Positions 8,386 through 16,817 are shown, counted from the stretch's first letter. The stretch: DNA of 64,000 bases from Salinispora oceanensis (GCF_000383575.1 NZ_KB911579.1:998221-1062220), one strand, 5' to 3'. A program made the numbers and translations. The notes: a model not told the origin generated them from the sequence alone.

Positions 8386-8973
8386 TTGCGCAAGCTCGTC
8401 TACTTCGTCGCCGCCACCCTCGACGGTTTCATCGCCGCACCTGACGGATCGTTCGACTTCTTCGCCCTGGAGCCCGATCTAGCGCCCTACCTGGTGGCTG
8501 AGTGGCCCCAGACGCTGCCCACCTTCACCCACGCCCAGCTCGGTGTCGCATCCCCGCCAACTGGTCGTTTCGACACCGTGCTGATGGGCCGCGTCACCTA
8601 CGAGCCGGGCCTCCGGCTCGGGTACACCAGCCCCTACGACCACCTGAAGCAGTACGTCTTCAGCCGCTCACTGGCCCCGGCCAGCTACCCGGACGTGGAG
8701 ATCGTCTCTGGCGATCCGAGTGCCTTCGTCCGCCAGCTCAAGGCACGGCCGGGCCGCGACATCTGGCTCTGCGGTGGCGGGCAGCTCGCCGGTCAGCTTC
8801 TCGACGAGATCGACGAACTGGTACTCAAGCTCAACCCGGTCGTCGCCGGCAGCGGTATCCCGCTGGTTGACCGGGGCTTCGACCCGCACCGCTACGCGCT
8901 CACCTCGACGCGCCCGTTTGCCAGTGGTGTGGTCGTGTTGCACTACGCCCGACAAATCGGCGACCCCGGCTAA
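8386..8973 (+). CDS. Dihydrofolate reductase / RibD C-terminal-like reductase
   Basis: A 195-residue NADPH-type reductase of the RibD_C/DHFR-like superfamily: YFVAATLDGFIA at the N-terminus, FDTVLMGRVTYE in the middle, SGDPSAFVRQLKA and WLCGGGQLAG as the nucleotide-binding glycine loop, then LNPVVAGSGIPL. Stand-alone proteins of this type have no firmly assigned substrate. TTG 8386 is chosen because GGAG lies 6 bases upstream and homology starts there; the frame otherwise extends through the tRNA. It sits between two convergently oriented tRNA genes and is likely monocistronic. Confidence 0.85.
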   Translation: MRKLVYFVAATLDGFIAAPDGSFDFFALEPDLAPYLVAEWPQTLPTFTHAQLGVASPPTGRFDTVLMGRVTYEPGLRLGYTSPYDHLKQYVFSRSLAPASYPDVEIVSGDPSAFVRQLKARPGRDIWLCGGGQLAGQLLDEIDELVLKLNPVVAGSGIPLVDRGFDPHRYALTSTRPFASGVVVLHYARQIGDPG

Positions 8974-9016
8974 CAAACCTCATCGGGAAAGTCCCGCCGG
9001 ACTGTTCCGCCATAGG

Positions 9017-9049
9017 CGAAAGCCCCGGATAAGTCATCCGGGGCTTTCG
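9017..9049 (-). terminator. Hairpin terminator of second tRNA-fMet
   Basis: Perfect 14-bp inverted repeat (arm CGAAAGCCCCGGAT) with a 5-base loop, 5 bases past the tRNA 3' end. It also lies about 40 bases after the stop of the reductase on the other strand and can serve both. Confidence 0.8.
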
Positions 9050-9054
9050 AAAAG

Positions 9055-9128
9055 TAGCGGGGACAGGATTTGAACCTGCGACCTCTGGGTTATGAGCCCA
9101 GCGAGCTACCGAGCTGCTCCACCCCGCG
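9055..9128 (-). tRNA. Initiator tRNA-fMet (CAT), copy 2
   Basis: Identical in sequence to the copy at 8164-8237, including the C1/U72 non-pair and the three G-C pairs below the anticodon loop. Short identity extends just outside the gene on both sides (AAG after the 3' end, TCGGCT on the 5' side). Its -10 candidate TAATGT differs from that of copy 1, so the two have separate promoters. CCA is not encoded. Confidence 0.96.
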
Positions 9129-9198
9129 TCGGCTCGTAAACATTAGCGCACCATCCCCGGCCAACGCAAAACGTCCTCCGCCGCGGGGGGGCACACAC

Positions 9199-9231
9199 AA
9201 CGACGCCCCCGGAATTTCCGGGGGCGTCGTT
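9199..9231 (-). terminator. Terminator after the UPF0182 gene
   Basis: Perfect 15-bp inverted repeat: arm AACGACGCCCCCGGA, a 3-base loop, then TCCGGGGGCGTCGTT. It lies 22 bases beyond the stop of the UPF0182 gene and upstream of tRNA copy 2, insulating the two. Confidence 0.85.
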
Positions 9232-9252
9232 GAACGTGCGTACTGGGGAGGG

Positions 9253-12243
9253 TCAGCCGCCGGGCGACGGTGAGCCGGTCGGCGCCGTGGTCGGCGTGGC
9301 AGCGGGGGGCGTCCCCGCCGCCTGCTCGAAGGCCGCGGTCGCATCATCCAACGCCTTCAGCGCCCGGCCGTAGCGCTCGAAGTCGCCGGATTCCTGCGCG
9401 GCCCGGAGCTCCACGATCGCCGCCTGAACCCGCTGGGCCGCCTCAGCCACATCGCCCGTGAACGGGGGCGGGGTAGCGCTCGGAGTCGTCGGAGCCGGGG
9501 TCGGGGTCGGGGTCGGACTTGGGGGCGTCTCGTCGTCAGCGGGTGGAGGCGCTGGTGCACCGGCCTGTTCACCCTGCTCGACGAGCTGTTTGATGCCGTC
9601 GGGGAGGTTGTCGGCCAGGACGACGAACGATCCGCCGTCGCCGTAGGAGAGAAGCACCTTCTGCAACAGGGGATAGGCCTGCTGTTGGTTGCTCTTCACA
9701 TAGACCGGCTCGACGTAGAGCATGCCGTTGCCGAACGGCAGGGAGAGCAGGTTGCCGTACTGGACCTGCGCCTGGTTCGACGAAAGCAGGTTCAGCTGCT
9801 GCCGAATCTGGGCGTTGTTGGTCATCTGCTGGTGCACCTGCACCGGGCCGGAGATTCGAGTGTCTTCCGGCAGTTCGTACACCTCAAGCCGTGGCTTACC
9901 GTCCACGTACGAGCCAGAGATCAGCGCCGCGAGGTTCTGCCGTCGGTTCGGCGTCACCGCCGAGGTGAGCTGGAACCGCGGTTCATCCTGCCCGGGCATC
10001 TGGGTGAAGAGGTAGTACGGGGGCTGCTTCTGGCCGCTGTCCGGCGCGTCCGGCACGTTCGGCACCTGCCAGAAGTCCTGCCCGGAGTAGAAGTCACCGG
10101 GGTTGGTCACGTGGAACCGGGTGTACACGTTCCGCTGCACCTTGAACAGGTCAGCCGGGTAGCGGAAGTGGGCGCTCAGCTCGGTCGGGATCTCCGACTT
10201 CGGCTTGATCAGGTCGCCGCCGAAGGCCTTGTTCCACGCCCGGAGGACCGGGTCACCGTCGTCGAACTCATAGAGGGTGACCGTGCCGTCATACGCATCA
10301 ACCGTCGCCTTGACCGAGTTCCGGATGTAGTTGATGTTCTCCCGGGCCTGCTGGAAGGTGCCCCGGTTGGTGAGTTCGTCGGTGGTCTCGGTTTGGAGAT
10401 TGATCCGCTCGGCGTAGGGGTAGGTCGCGGCGGTCGTGTAGCCGTCGATGATCCACGTAACCCGGCCATCGATCACCGCCGGGTACGGGTCGCCGTCCAC
10501 GGTGAGGAACGGGGCGACCTTCTCCACCCGCTCCCGCGGGTTCCGGACGTAGAGTAGCTTCGAATTCTCGTTGACCGCCTCGGAGAGCAGGAAGTTCGAC
10601 TCCTGTTCCTTGATCGCGTAGAGCAGCCGGCGACCGAACGAGCCGACGTCAACGCCGCCGGAGCCGGTGTAGGTGTAGTAGGACTCGGATCCGTCCTCGC
10701 CGACCGGCCGATCGAACTCGGCCGGGCTCGCCTCCGGGTTCGCCTTACCGACGATGGCGTAGTCGCCGGCCTCCATCCGTTCGCCGTAGTAGATCCGCGG
10801 CTGGCTGGCCGGGATCTGGTCGACCTGGGCGGCACACCCCTCCTGCGACCGCTCCCCGAGGAAGCCAGAGACGAAGTACGGCTGGCCACCACAGACCACC
10901 CGGTTCGCCGGGGCCGCGACCAGGCCGTACCCGTGGGTGTAGACGGTGTGCCGGTTGATCCAGTTGCTCTGCTGCGTGGTCAGCTCGCCATAGTTGATCT
11001 CACGGACCCCGACCACGTAGTCCTGGGTCTCCCCGTCAACGGTGTAGCGGTCGATGTCGAGCTTGGGGCCGAAGTCGTAGAAGCCGCGGACCTGCTGGAG
11101 CTGCGTGTACGTCTCGCTGACTAGCTGCGGATCCAGCAGTCGGGCGTTCGGCACCACCGCAGTGTCGGTGGCGAGGCTCGCTGGCGGTTGCAGGTTACTC
11201 GCCGCGTACCGCGTGGCCTCGGCCTCGCCCAGACTGAAGGCCGCCCGAGTCGCCTCGATGCTGCGCTCGATGTACCGCGCCTCCTTGTCCCGGGCACTCG
11301 GCTTCACCTCGAAGGTCTGCACGGCCCACGGGTAGATGCCGCCGATGGCGACCGCGGAGACCCCGAGCAGGGCCAGCGAGATGCCCGGCCAGACCAGGTT
11401 CCGCATCCAGGCGTTGGAGAAGACGAGGACCGCGATCGCCACGACGACCGAGATGTAGGCGAGGATCTCCTTCGCCGGCAGCAACGCATTGACATCGGCG
11501 TAACCGGCACCGTAGACGTTGGCGCCATCGTTGTACTCCAGCAGCATCGTCCGCCGGTCGAGCACGTACGCGACGGCCTTGAGCAACACGAAGAGCGCGA
11601 CCAACGTGCTCAGGTGGGCCCGCGCCGCGGTGCTCATCCGGTCCCCCACGCCCTGGAGCCGGATCCCGCCGAAGACGTAGTGCACAGCGAGCGCCCCGAG
11701 CAGGGCCAACACCACGGCGGTGAAGGCGACCCCGAGCAGATAGCGCCAGAACGGCAGGTCGAAGACGTAGAAGCCGATGTCCACCCCGAACTCTGGGTCC
11801 TTGACGCCGAAGTCCCCGCCGTTGCGGAACAGCAACCACTCGCTCCACCGGCTCTGTGCCGACAGCCCCGCGAAGAGGCCGACCACGACGGCGGCCATCG
11901 TGAACCAGATGCCGAGCCGAGGGCTGAGCAGCATCCGGTATCGCTCCAGGGTGGCCTGCTCCGGTGACTGCGGTCGCAGCCGAGGCCGCAGTCGATGCGC
12001 CAGCCAGAGGTTGCCGCCGACGATGGCCGCCATGGCCAGCCCGACCGCGACGAAGAGCAGCAGCCGGGTGACGAGCACCCCGCTGAAGACCGCGGTGTAG
12101 TCGACCTCGCCGAACCAGAGCCAGTCGGTCCACGCCTGCACACCCCAGCCGAGCAGGGTGAAGAGCACGAACACCCCGACCAGCACACCAATCGTGACGC
12201 GTCCGCGTCGGCTCATCCTCGGCATTGGGGCGCTGCTACGCAT
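9253..12243 (-). CDS. UPF0182 family large membrane protein
   Basis: A 996-residue protein of the UPF0182 (COG1615) family, function unknown. About seven hydrophobic helices occupy the first 330 residues; a large extracytoplasmic region of some 550 residues follows, with family strings such as NWINRHTVYTHGYG and RIYYGERM. The tail (from about 885) is Pro/Thr-rich low complexity (TPTPTPAPTTP) and then a short coiled segment rich in Ala and Gln. ATG 12243 opens an RRGRVTIG positive-inside N-terminus; upstream frame is discarded. It neighbours the PDZ protease, as in mycobacteria. Confidence 0.9.
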   Translation of the reverse strand: MRSSAPMPRMSRRGRVTIGVLVGVFVLFTLLGWGVQAWTDWLWFGEVDYTAVFSGVLVTRLLLFVAVGLAMAAIVGGNLWLAHRLRPRLRPQSPEQATLERYRMLLSPRLGIWFTMAAVVVGLFAGLSAQSRWSEWLLFRNGGDFGVKDPEFGVDIGFYVFDLPFWRYLLGVAFTAVVLALLGALAVHYVFGGIRLQGVGDRMSTAARAHLSTLVALFVLLKAVAYVLDRRTMLLEYNDGANVYGAGYADVNALLPAKEILAYISVVVAIAVLVFSNAWMRNLVWPGISLALLGVSAVAIGGIYPWAVQTFEVKPSARDKEARYIERSIEATRAAFSLGEAEATRYAASNLQPPASLATDTAVVPNARLLDPQLVSETYTQLQQVRGFYDFGPKLDIDRYTVDGETQDYVVGVREINYGELTTQQSNWINRHTVYTHGYGLVAAPANRVVCGGQPYFVSGFLGERSQEGCAAQVDQIPASQPRIYYGERMEAGDYAIVGKANPEASPAEFDRPVGEDGSESYYTYTGSGGVDVGSFGRRLLYAIKEQESNFLLSEAVNENSKLLYVRNPRERVEKVAPFLTVDGDPYPAVIDGRVTWIIDGYTTAATYPYAERINLQTETTDELTNRGTFQQARENINYIRNSVKATVDAYDGTVTLYEFDDGDPVLRAWNKAFGGDLIKPKSEIPTELSAHFRYPADLFKVQRNVYTRFHVTNPGDFYSGQDFWQVPNVPDAPDSGQKQPPYYLFTQMPGQDEPRFQLTSAVTPNRRQNLAALISGSYVDGKPRLEVYELPEDTRISGPVQVHQQMTNNAQIRQQLNLLSSNQAQVQYGNLLSLPFGNGMLYVEPVYVKSNQQQAYPLLQKVLLSYGDGGSFVVLADNLPDGIKQLVEQGEQAGAPAPPPADDETPPSPTPTPTPAPTTPSATPPPFTGDVAEAAQRVQAAIVELRAAQESGDFERYGRALKALDDATAAFEQAAGTPPAATPTTAPTGSPSPGG

Positions 12244-12352
12244 AACCACTGTTGGCTCCGCACGTTCGGTTGATCGGCTCCGACCAGGCCACCAGAGTAC
12301 GGGGTATTCCCAAACCTGTCGTCCGCGGTCACACCGAGTGCCGGCAGTTGGC

Positions 12353-13366
12353 TCAGCAGCGGGTCGGTTCGCCCCCCGTTCGCAACTCCTCAAGGGCCGT
12401 CAACGCATCGTCCAGCGTCGCTACCTTGAGCAGCGGAAGGTCGGGCTGGGGATTGCGGACCGCCTCGGCGCAGTTTTCCGCCGGGACCAGGAAGGCGGTG
12501 GCACCGGCCTCCTTGGCGCCGACCAGCTTCTGGGGGATTCCGCCGATCGGGCCGACCCGGCCCGTGTCATCGATCGTGCCGGTGCCGGCGAGGATCTGTC
12601 CACCGGTCAGATCATCCGGGGTCAGCTTGTCGATGATGCCGAGGGCGAACATGAGCCCGGCGCTCGGGCCACCGATGTCCGCCAGGTCGATCGTCAGCGT
12701 GAACGGGTGCGGCTGCTGCTGCTCGATTCCGATCCCGATCCGGGGCTTGCCGTCCCGCTCCTGGGTGGTGATCCGCGCGGTCCCCGGGGTCCCGTCGCGG
12801 GTGTAGCCGATCTCCAGGGCGGTGCCGGCCGGCTCGGCCTGGATCAACTCGGTGAGCCGGATGGCCACCGGGACCGGCTCTCCGTTGACGGAGGTCACCA
12901 CGTCGCCAGGACGGAGCAGACCGGCCGCCGGCCCGTCCCCGACCACCGTCTTGACCTGCACCGTCACCGGGAATCCGAGCTCGCGCAACGCGACCGTCTC
13001 CGCGCTGGACTGGGAGGCCTCGAAGTCCTCCGCATTGCGTTCCTCGACCTCCTCACGGCTCTCCCCCGGCGGGTACACCAGTTCCCGCGGTACCACCGCC
13101 TCGTCGTCGGAGAACCAACCCTGGATGGCTCCGCGCAGCTTGACCGAGGGCTGCACCCCCACCGTGGTCAACCGCAACTCCCCCGCCGAGGTGGAGGTCT
13201 CCCGGCCCTCGACCTGGATGACCTCCTTGCCGTCCTCGGTGCCCAGCGTGTTGACGGTGGGGCCGGGGCCCAGCACCACGTACGGGATGGGCGCCGCGAG
13301 CACGCCGATACCAAGCAGGGCAACAAAGATGGCACCGAGCAGGACGGTCATGCCGCGACGTCTCAT
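12353..13366 (-). CDS. PDZ domain / Lon-like serine protease (YlbL type)
   Basis: A 337-residue membrane-anchored protease. One N-terminal helix (about residues 7-27), a PDZ domain in the middle (VTSVNGEPVP) and a C-terminal Lon-type proteolytic domain: GGPSAGLMFALG with the nucleophile Ser near residue 234, GTIDDTGRVGPIGG, and PQKLVGAKEAGA with the dyad Lys near 279. The active site faces outside the cell if the single helix anchors it. ATG 13366 has TACGCT exactly 7 bases upstream. It is divergent from the metalloprotease-family gene. Confidence 0.9.
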   Translation of the reverse strand: MRRRGMTVLLGAIFVALLGIGVLAAPIPYVVLGPGPTVNTLGTEDGKEVIQVEGRETSTSAGELRLTTVGVQPSVKLRGAIQGWFSDDEAVVPRELVYPPGESREEVEERNAEDFEASQSSAETVALRELGFPVTVQVKTVVGDGPAAGLLRPGDVVTSVNGEPVPVAIRLTELIQAEPAGTALEIGYTRDGTPGTARITTQERDGKPRIGIGIEQQQPHPFTLTIDLADIGGPSAGLMFALGIIDKLTPDDLTGGQILAGTGTIDDTGRVGPIGGIPQKLVGAKEAGATAFLVPAENCAEAVRNPQPDLPLLKVATLDDALTALEELRTGGEPTRC

Positions 13367-13373
13367 GCGGCAG

Positions 13374-13379
13374 AGCGTA
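13374..13379 (-). promoter_or_regulatory. -10 box of leaderless PDZ protease gene
   Basis: TACGCT on the minus strand, then 7 bases, then ATG 13366. No Shine-Dalgarno is present. Confidence 0.6.
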
Positions 13380-13466
13380 CCGACCGAGTGCGCTGGGCCC
13401 CGCGGACCTGCCAGGACTTCACCGTTGACGCGACGCCAGCCGACGCGACCTGGGGCATGGCGCGCG

Positions 13467-13472
13467 TACCGT
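13467..13472 (+). promoter_or_regulatory. -10 box of leaderless metalloprotease-family gene
   Basis: TACCGT, then 7 bases, then GTG 13480. It sits 88 bases from the divergent -10 box of the PDZ gene. Confidence 0.6.
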
Positions 13473-13479
13473 AGACCCC

Positions 13480-14763
13480 GTGCCTGATATTCCGTTCGGT
13501 TTCGCGCTCCCCGGTGGCCAGCCACCAGACCCCAACGACCCCGCGCAGATGCAGCAGTTCATGTCCCAGCTGCAGCACCTGCTCGCCGCGCCCGGCAGTG
13601 GGCCGGTGAACTGGGACCTGGCCCGCCAGGTGGCGGCGAGCCAGCTCAGCGCCGGGGGTGATCCGGCTGTCTCGCCGTACGAGCGCAACGCGGTGGAGGA
13701 GGCGCTGCGCCTGGCCGACCTCTGGTTGGAGTCCGGCTCGGCGCTCCCGTCGGGCATCCGCGCCTCGGTGGCGTGGAACCGGAATGAGTGGATCTACAAA
13801 ACCCTCGACGTCTGGCGCAAGTTGTGTGACCCGGTGGCCAGCCGGATGGTCGGCGCCATGGGTGACCTGGTGCCGCCGGAGGCGCGGGCCCAACTCGGCC
13901 CGATGCAGTCGATGGTGGCCACCCTCGGCGGGGCCCTCTTCGGGGGCCAACTGGGCCAGGCCCTCGGCTCGCTCGCCGCCGAGGTGCTCTCCGCCGGCGA
14001 CATCGGGCTGCCGCTCGGCCCGGCCGGCACCGCGGCGCTCGTCCCGGCCAACATCCGGGACTACGGTGCCGGGCTGGAACTGCCGGAGGACGAGGTACGC
14101 CTCTACGTGGCCCTGCGCGAGGCCGCTCACCAGCGCCTCTTCGAGCATGTGCCGTGGCTGCGCGGACACGTGCTCAACGCGGTGGAGATGTACGCCTCGG
14201 GCATCCGGGTCAACCGCGAGGCGATTGAGGAGGCGATGGGCCGCGTTGACCCGACCGACCCGGAGTCGATGCAGGCGATCGCGCTGGAGGGGATCTTCAC
14301 CCCCGAGGACAATCCATCCCAGAAGGCGTCGCTGGCCCGGTTGGAGACGGCCCTCGCGCTCGTCGAGGGCTGGGTCTGCCACGTGGTCGACAGCGCGGCC
14401 GGGGAGCGACTGCCCAACGTCGTCCGACTCGGGGAGGCGTTCCGGCGGCGGCGGGCCGCCGGAGGTCCAGCCGAGCAGACCTTCGCCGCCCTGGTCGGCC
14501 TGGAGCTTCGGCCGCGGCGGCTGCGCGAGGCGGCGGCGCTCTGGGCGGCCCTCACCGAACACCGGGGAATCGCCGGGCGGGACGCGCTCTGGGGTCACCC
14601 CGACCTGCTGCCCTCCGACGACGACTTCGCCGACCCGGTTGCCTTCGCCCAGTCCCGGCTCGATGCTGACGAGTTGGAGAGCTTCGACTTCAGCGCGCCG
14701 GGTGGCCCCCCGGAGCAGGCCCCCGGCGAGCCCGACGGAGAGAACCCACCCACCGCCAGCTGA
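13480..14763 (+). CDS. Zinc-dependent metalloprotease family protein (DUF2342)
   Basis: A 427-residue protein of the DUF2342/TIGR03624 family, the homologue of Rv3195-type genes. It opens with IPFGFALPGG and a Gln/Met-rich helix, and contains the family motifs LREAAHQRLFEHVPWL (near 207-222) and ALEGIFTP. The EAAHQRL motif is related to, but not, a standard HExxH; whether it binds zinc is not evident from sequence alone. The C-terminus is acidic and Pro-rich. GTG 13480 with a 7-base-spaced -10 box defines the start. Divergent from the PDZ protease and convergent with the next gene. Confidence 0.82.
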   Translation: MPDIPFGFALPGGQPPDPNDPAQMQQFMSQLQHLLAAPGSGPVNWDLARQVAASQLSAGGDPAVSPYERNAVEEALRLADLWLESGSALPSGIRASVAWNRNEWIYKTLDVWRKLCDPVASRMVGAMGDLVPPEARAQLGPMQSMVATLGGALFGGQLGQALGSLAAEVLSAGDIGLPLGPAGTAALVPANIRDYGAGLELPEDEVRLYVALREAAHQRLFEHVPWLRGHVLNAVEMYASGIRVNREAIEEAMGRVDPTDPESMQAIALEGIFTPEDNPSQKASLARLETALALVEGWVCHVVDSAAGERLPNVVRLGEAFRRRRAAGGPAEQTFAALVGLELRPRRLREAAALWAALTEHRGIAGRDALWGHPDLLPSDDDFADPVAFAQSRLDADELESFDFSAPGGPPEQAPGEPDGENPPTAS

Positions 14764-14782
14764 CTCTCCGGCCCCGCCGGGG

Positions 14783-15445
14783 TCAGCCGAGGATGCCCGC
14801 GCCGGCAAGCAGGGTGCGGGTGGCGTCCCAGCCAGCCAGGGCGGGGTCGAGTCGGGCCAGGTCGGCCGGGCCGCGCAGTCGATGCCACCCCGCGGTGACG
14901 GCGAGCTCGCTGGGCCGAGGTGCCGCCGCCCGCACCGCGGTGGGTACCGCCCGGTCCAGGTCCAGCGCCGGTAGCCACTCCGGTAGGGGCAGTCGGGCCG
15001 CCGCACCGAGCAGGCCGGTGTCGCCACCGCTGACCGGGGCCACGGCCACCGGTCGGGTGGTGAGCGGCCGGAGCAGCTTGCCGATGGTCAGCCCCGGCAG
15101 GTCCGGGGCGTCCCCGGCGACAACCGCCACCTGGTCGTATCCGTGCCCGGGCTCGGGATGGTTGACGCTGGCCGGCTGGCTCGGCTGGGCGGTCCGCCCG
15201 CAGCTGGCGAGGACGGCGCCGACGGTGGGCCGCGAAATCTGGTAGACGGTGGTGCCGGGCCAGACCACGGCGTCGGCCAGCCACCGGTCGGCCGCGGTCA
15301 CCGCAACTGCGGTTTCGACCTCGTTGAGCGTGGCGAGGAGATCAACCACATCCTCGGCGAGCGCCGTCCGCCAGTCGGTGGGGGCGATCTCTGGCGGCGT
15401 CCAGGTGACCGGCGCGAGCAGGGCTACCACCAACCGTCGTACCAC
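14783..15445 (-). CDS. GT-A fold nucleotidyl/glycosyltransferase-like protein (DUF2064 type)
   Basis: A 220-residue protein. VAVVAGDAPDLPGL corresponds to the metal/nucleotide motif of DUF2064 (rSAM-associated transferase) and MobA-like NTP transferases, followed by a VAPVSGGDTGLLG stretch like the family's GPaxDGGYyLLG and a C-terminal WHRLRGPADLARL. It lacks the usual N-terminal GxGTR loop, so catalysis is uncertain. GTG 15445 has TAGGGT 6 bases upstream. It converges with the metalloprotease-family gene (19-base gap) and lies downstream of the YgjP gene on the same strand. Confidence 0.6.
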   Translation of the reverse strand: MVRRLVVALLAPVTWTPPEIAPTDWRTALAEDVVDLLATLNEVETAVAVTAADRWLADAVVWPGTTVYQISRPTVGAVLASCGRTAQPSQPASVNHPEPGHGYDQVAVVAGDAPDLPGLTIGKLLRPLTTRPVAVAPVSGGDTGLLGAAARLPLPEWLPALDLDRAVPTAVRAAAPRPSELAVTAGWHRLRGPADLARLDPALAGWDATRTLLAGAGILG

Positions 15446-15451
15446 GCACCG

Positions 15452-15457
15452 ACCCTA
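15452..15457 (-). promoter_or_regulatory. -10 box of the DUF2064-like gene
   Basis: TAGGGT on the minus strand, 6 bases before GTG 15445; a leaderless arrangement within the 29-base gap after the YgjP gene. Confidence 0.5.
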
Positions 15458-15474
15458 CGCCCCGCCGGCGTAGA

Positions 15475-15993
15475 TCAGGAGGAGGAGACCGCCGCGATGC
15501 CCTCCAGGTAGCCACGGGCCCGCTCGGTCTTCGGGTAGCGGCCCACAAGCCGCCAGAAGCGGGCGTTGTGGTTCGGGACGATGAGGTGGGCCAACTCATG
15601 CAACAGGACATAGTCGATCACCCAGTCCGGCATGTCCTGTAGCCGGTGGGAGATGCGAATCGTCCGATCGGCTGGGGTGCAGGAGCCCCAACGACCGTTC
15701 TGGTTGGTCACCCAGCGGACGCTTGCCGGAATCGCGTCCGGGCCATGATCGGCCAGGTAGAGGGCGATCAGTCGAGTGGCACGGGCGAGGAGTTCGTCGT
15801 CGGATCGGACCAGCCGGCCCTCCCGGGCGGCGAGCCGGGCAAGCATTCGGTCCACCCACTCGCTCTCCTCCGCTCGGGAGAACTGGTCTGGGATCAGGAC
15901 GACGACCCGCTCGCCGTCGCGGTACGCGGACACCGTCCGGCGGCGGCGCTGGCTGCGCCGTACCTCGACCACCGGCTTCCGCGGTGCTGCCAT
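15475..15993 (-). CDS. YgjP-like (M48-related) metallopeptidase
   Basis: A 172-residue protein with the YgjP/DUF45 metallopeptidase domain: RWGSCTPADRTIRIS, then VLLHELAHLIVPNHNARFW, where HELAH supplies two zinc ligands and the Glu, and the downstream NHNxxFW His is the third. An Arg-rich N-terminus precedes it. ATG 15993 is chosen at the point where homology begins; the frame continues upstream without a convincing start. The leader contains an 8-bp inverted repeat (16022-16045). It precedes the DUF2064-like gene on the same strand. Confidence 0.85.
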   Translation of the reverse strand: MAAPRKPVVEVRRSQRRRRTVSAYRDGERVVVLIPDQFSRAEESEWVDRMLARLAAREGRLVRSDDELLARATRLIALYLADHGPDAIPASVRWVTNQNGRWGSCTPADRTIRISHRLQDMPDWVIDYVLLHELAHLIVPNHNARFWRLVGRYPKTERARGYLEGIAAVSSS

Positions 15994-16021
15994 CAGCCCG
16001 CCGCGCCGCCTCGGATTCCTG

Positions 16022-16045
16022 CCACGAAGAAAAGTTACTTCGTGG
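16022..16045. repeat. 8-bp inverted repeat in YgjP gene leader
   Basis: CCACGAAG and CTTCGTGG separated by the 8-base AAAAGTTA. It lies 29 bases upstream of the YgjP ATG and could be an operator or an RNA hairpin. Confidence 0.6.
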
Positions 16046-16317
16046 TGACTAGGGGTCCGCAAGGGCCAACCCGCGACACGCGCCCGAAAAATAAGTGTTG
16101 GTCGCCCGGAGTCCCGAAAATTTTTCTGCGTTAGAGTGCCCGGGAATAACCCGAAGGCAAGCCCGGGCCAGGTGATCACGTTCACTCCCGTCACCTGTGG
16201 GCACCCTGCGCCGTTTTTCAGGGCATCCGTCCGGCGTGTCCCCACCAAACTCACTTATCCAAGCTAATTCGCCGTGCACACTCTCGTCGTCAACTTGCTC
16301 ACAGTGTCGATGAGGAG

Positions 16318-16349
16318 TTGACATGGAACCCCCCAGACCTGGGTAGGGT
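16318..16349 (+). promoter_or_regulatory. Candidate promoter of the DUF5679 gene
   Basis: A consensus TTGACA (16318-16323) and a TAGGGT (16344-16349) are separated by 20 bases, longer than ideal; an ECF-type reading of GGAAC at 16326 is also possible. It lies about 120 bases before the DUF5679 start. Confidence 0.4.
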
Positions 16350-16359
16350 CCGCGGACCG

Positions 16360-16379
16360 GTGGTCACGCCTGTGACCAC
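16360..16379. promoter_or_regulatory. Palindromic operator candidate
   Basis: GTGGTCAC and GTGACCAC separated by GCCT form a perfect 8-bp inverted repeat just downstream of the candidate promoter, a classic position for a repressor site. The TGGT/ACCA ends resemble sites of dimeric HTH repressors; the regulator is unknown. Confidence 0.5.
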
Positions 16380-16469
16380 GACGGAAGGCCTAGCGCCGGC
16401 GCCCTCATGGCCCGCCGCTGGAACCCCGCCGGATGAGCGTTCGCCGGCGGACGAGACGAGGAGGCACCC

Positions 16470-16637
16470 GTGGCCGACCAGGCCCAGACTTACAACGGTT
16501 ACTGCGTCAAGTGCAAGGAGAAGCGGGACTTCGAGGGACGCGTCGAGGTTTCCAAGACCGGGATGAACATGGCCAAGGGCAAGTGTCCGGTGTGCGGCAC
16601 AACAGTGAACCGCATTCTGGGTAAAGCGAAGGTCTAA
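16470..16637 (+). CDS. DUF5679 zinc-ribbon protein (55 aa)
   Basis: A 55-residue zinc ribbon: CVKC (Cys12, Cys15) and CPVC (Cys39, Cys42) with a Lys-rich segment between, ending GKAKV. It matches DUF5679, conserved in actinobacteria with no known role; the fold resembles small ribosome- or RNA-binding ribbons. GTG 16470 has GAGGAGG 7 bases upstream. A strong terminator follows. It lies in the conserved block with the ThiF-like, ABC1 and whiB7 genes. Confidence 0.88.
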   Translation: MADQAQTYNGYCVKCKEKRDFEGRVEVSKTGMNMAKGKCPVCGTTVNRILGKAKV

Positions 16638-16645
16638 CGCCTTTC

Positions 16646-16679
16646 TGGGTGGTGGAAGGGTCAACCCTTCCACCACCCA
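16646..16679 (+). terminator. Terminator after the DUF5679 gene
   Basis: Perfect 15-bp inverted repeat (arm TGGGTGGTGGAAGGG) with a 4-base loop TCAA, 9 bases after the stop. Confidence 0.88.
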
Positions 16680-16817
16680 GCCAATGTCGGTTGCCGGACA
16701 GGCGCGTCGGAGGCCTGTGGAGAACCAGCCGCTTCCTGTGGAAAACCCCGGGCAGGACTCCGCACACCTGTGGACAACGTTCGACGGAAAGCTCTGACGC
16801 GACCACCATTCGTGTCC

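Larger units (their letters stand above)
15994..16469. other. 476-bp divergent intergenic region
   Basis: No coding signal is seen. The region is locally AT-rich for this genome (AAAAATAAG, GAAAATTTTTC near 16087-16128). Moving right it holds an inverted repeat at 16022-16045, a TTGACA at 16318-16323 with TAGGGT 20 bases downstream, and a perfect palindrome at 16360-16379. It must contain the promoters of the YgjP gene (left) and of the DUF5679 gene (right). Confidence 0.7.

Noticed and set aside
9685..10557. Plus-strand ORFs inside the UPF0182 gene (also 11188-11967)
   Set aside because: Antisense shadows of a long conserved membrane protein.
13363..15027. Minus-strand ORF of 554 codons opposite the DUF2342 gene
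   Set aside because: Low-complexity Arg/Gly/His-rich shadow; the real minus-strand gene starts at 13366 and runs left.
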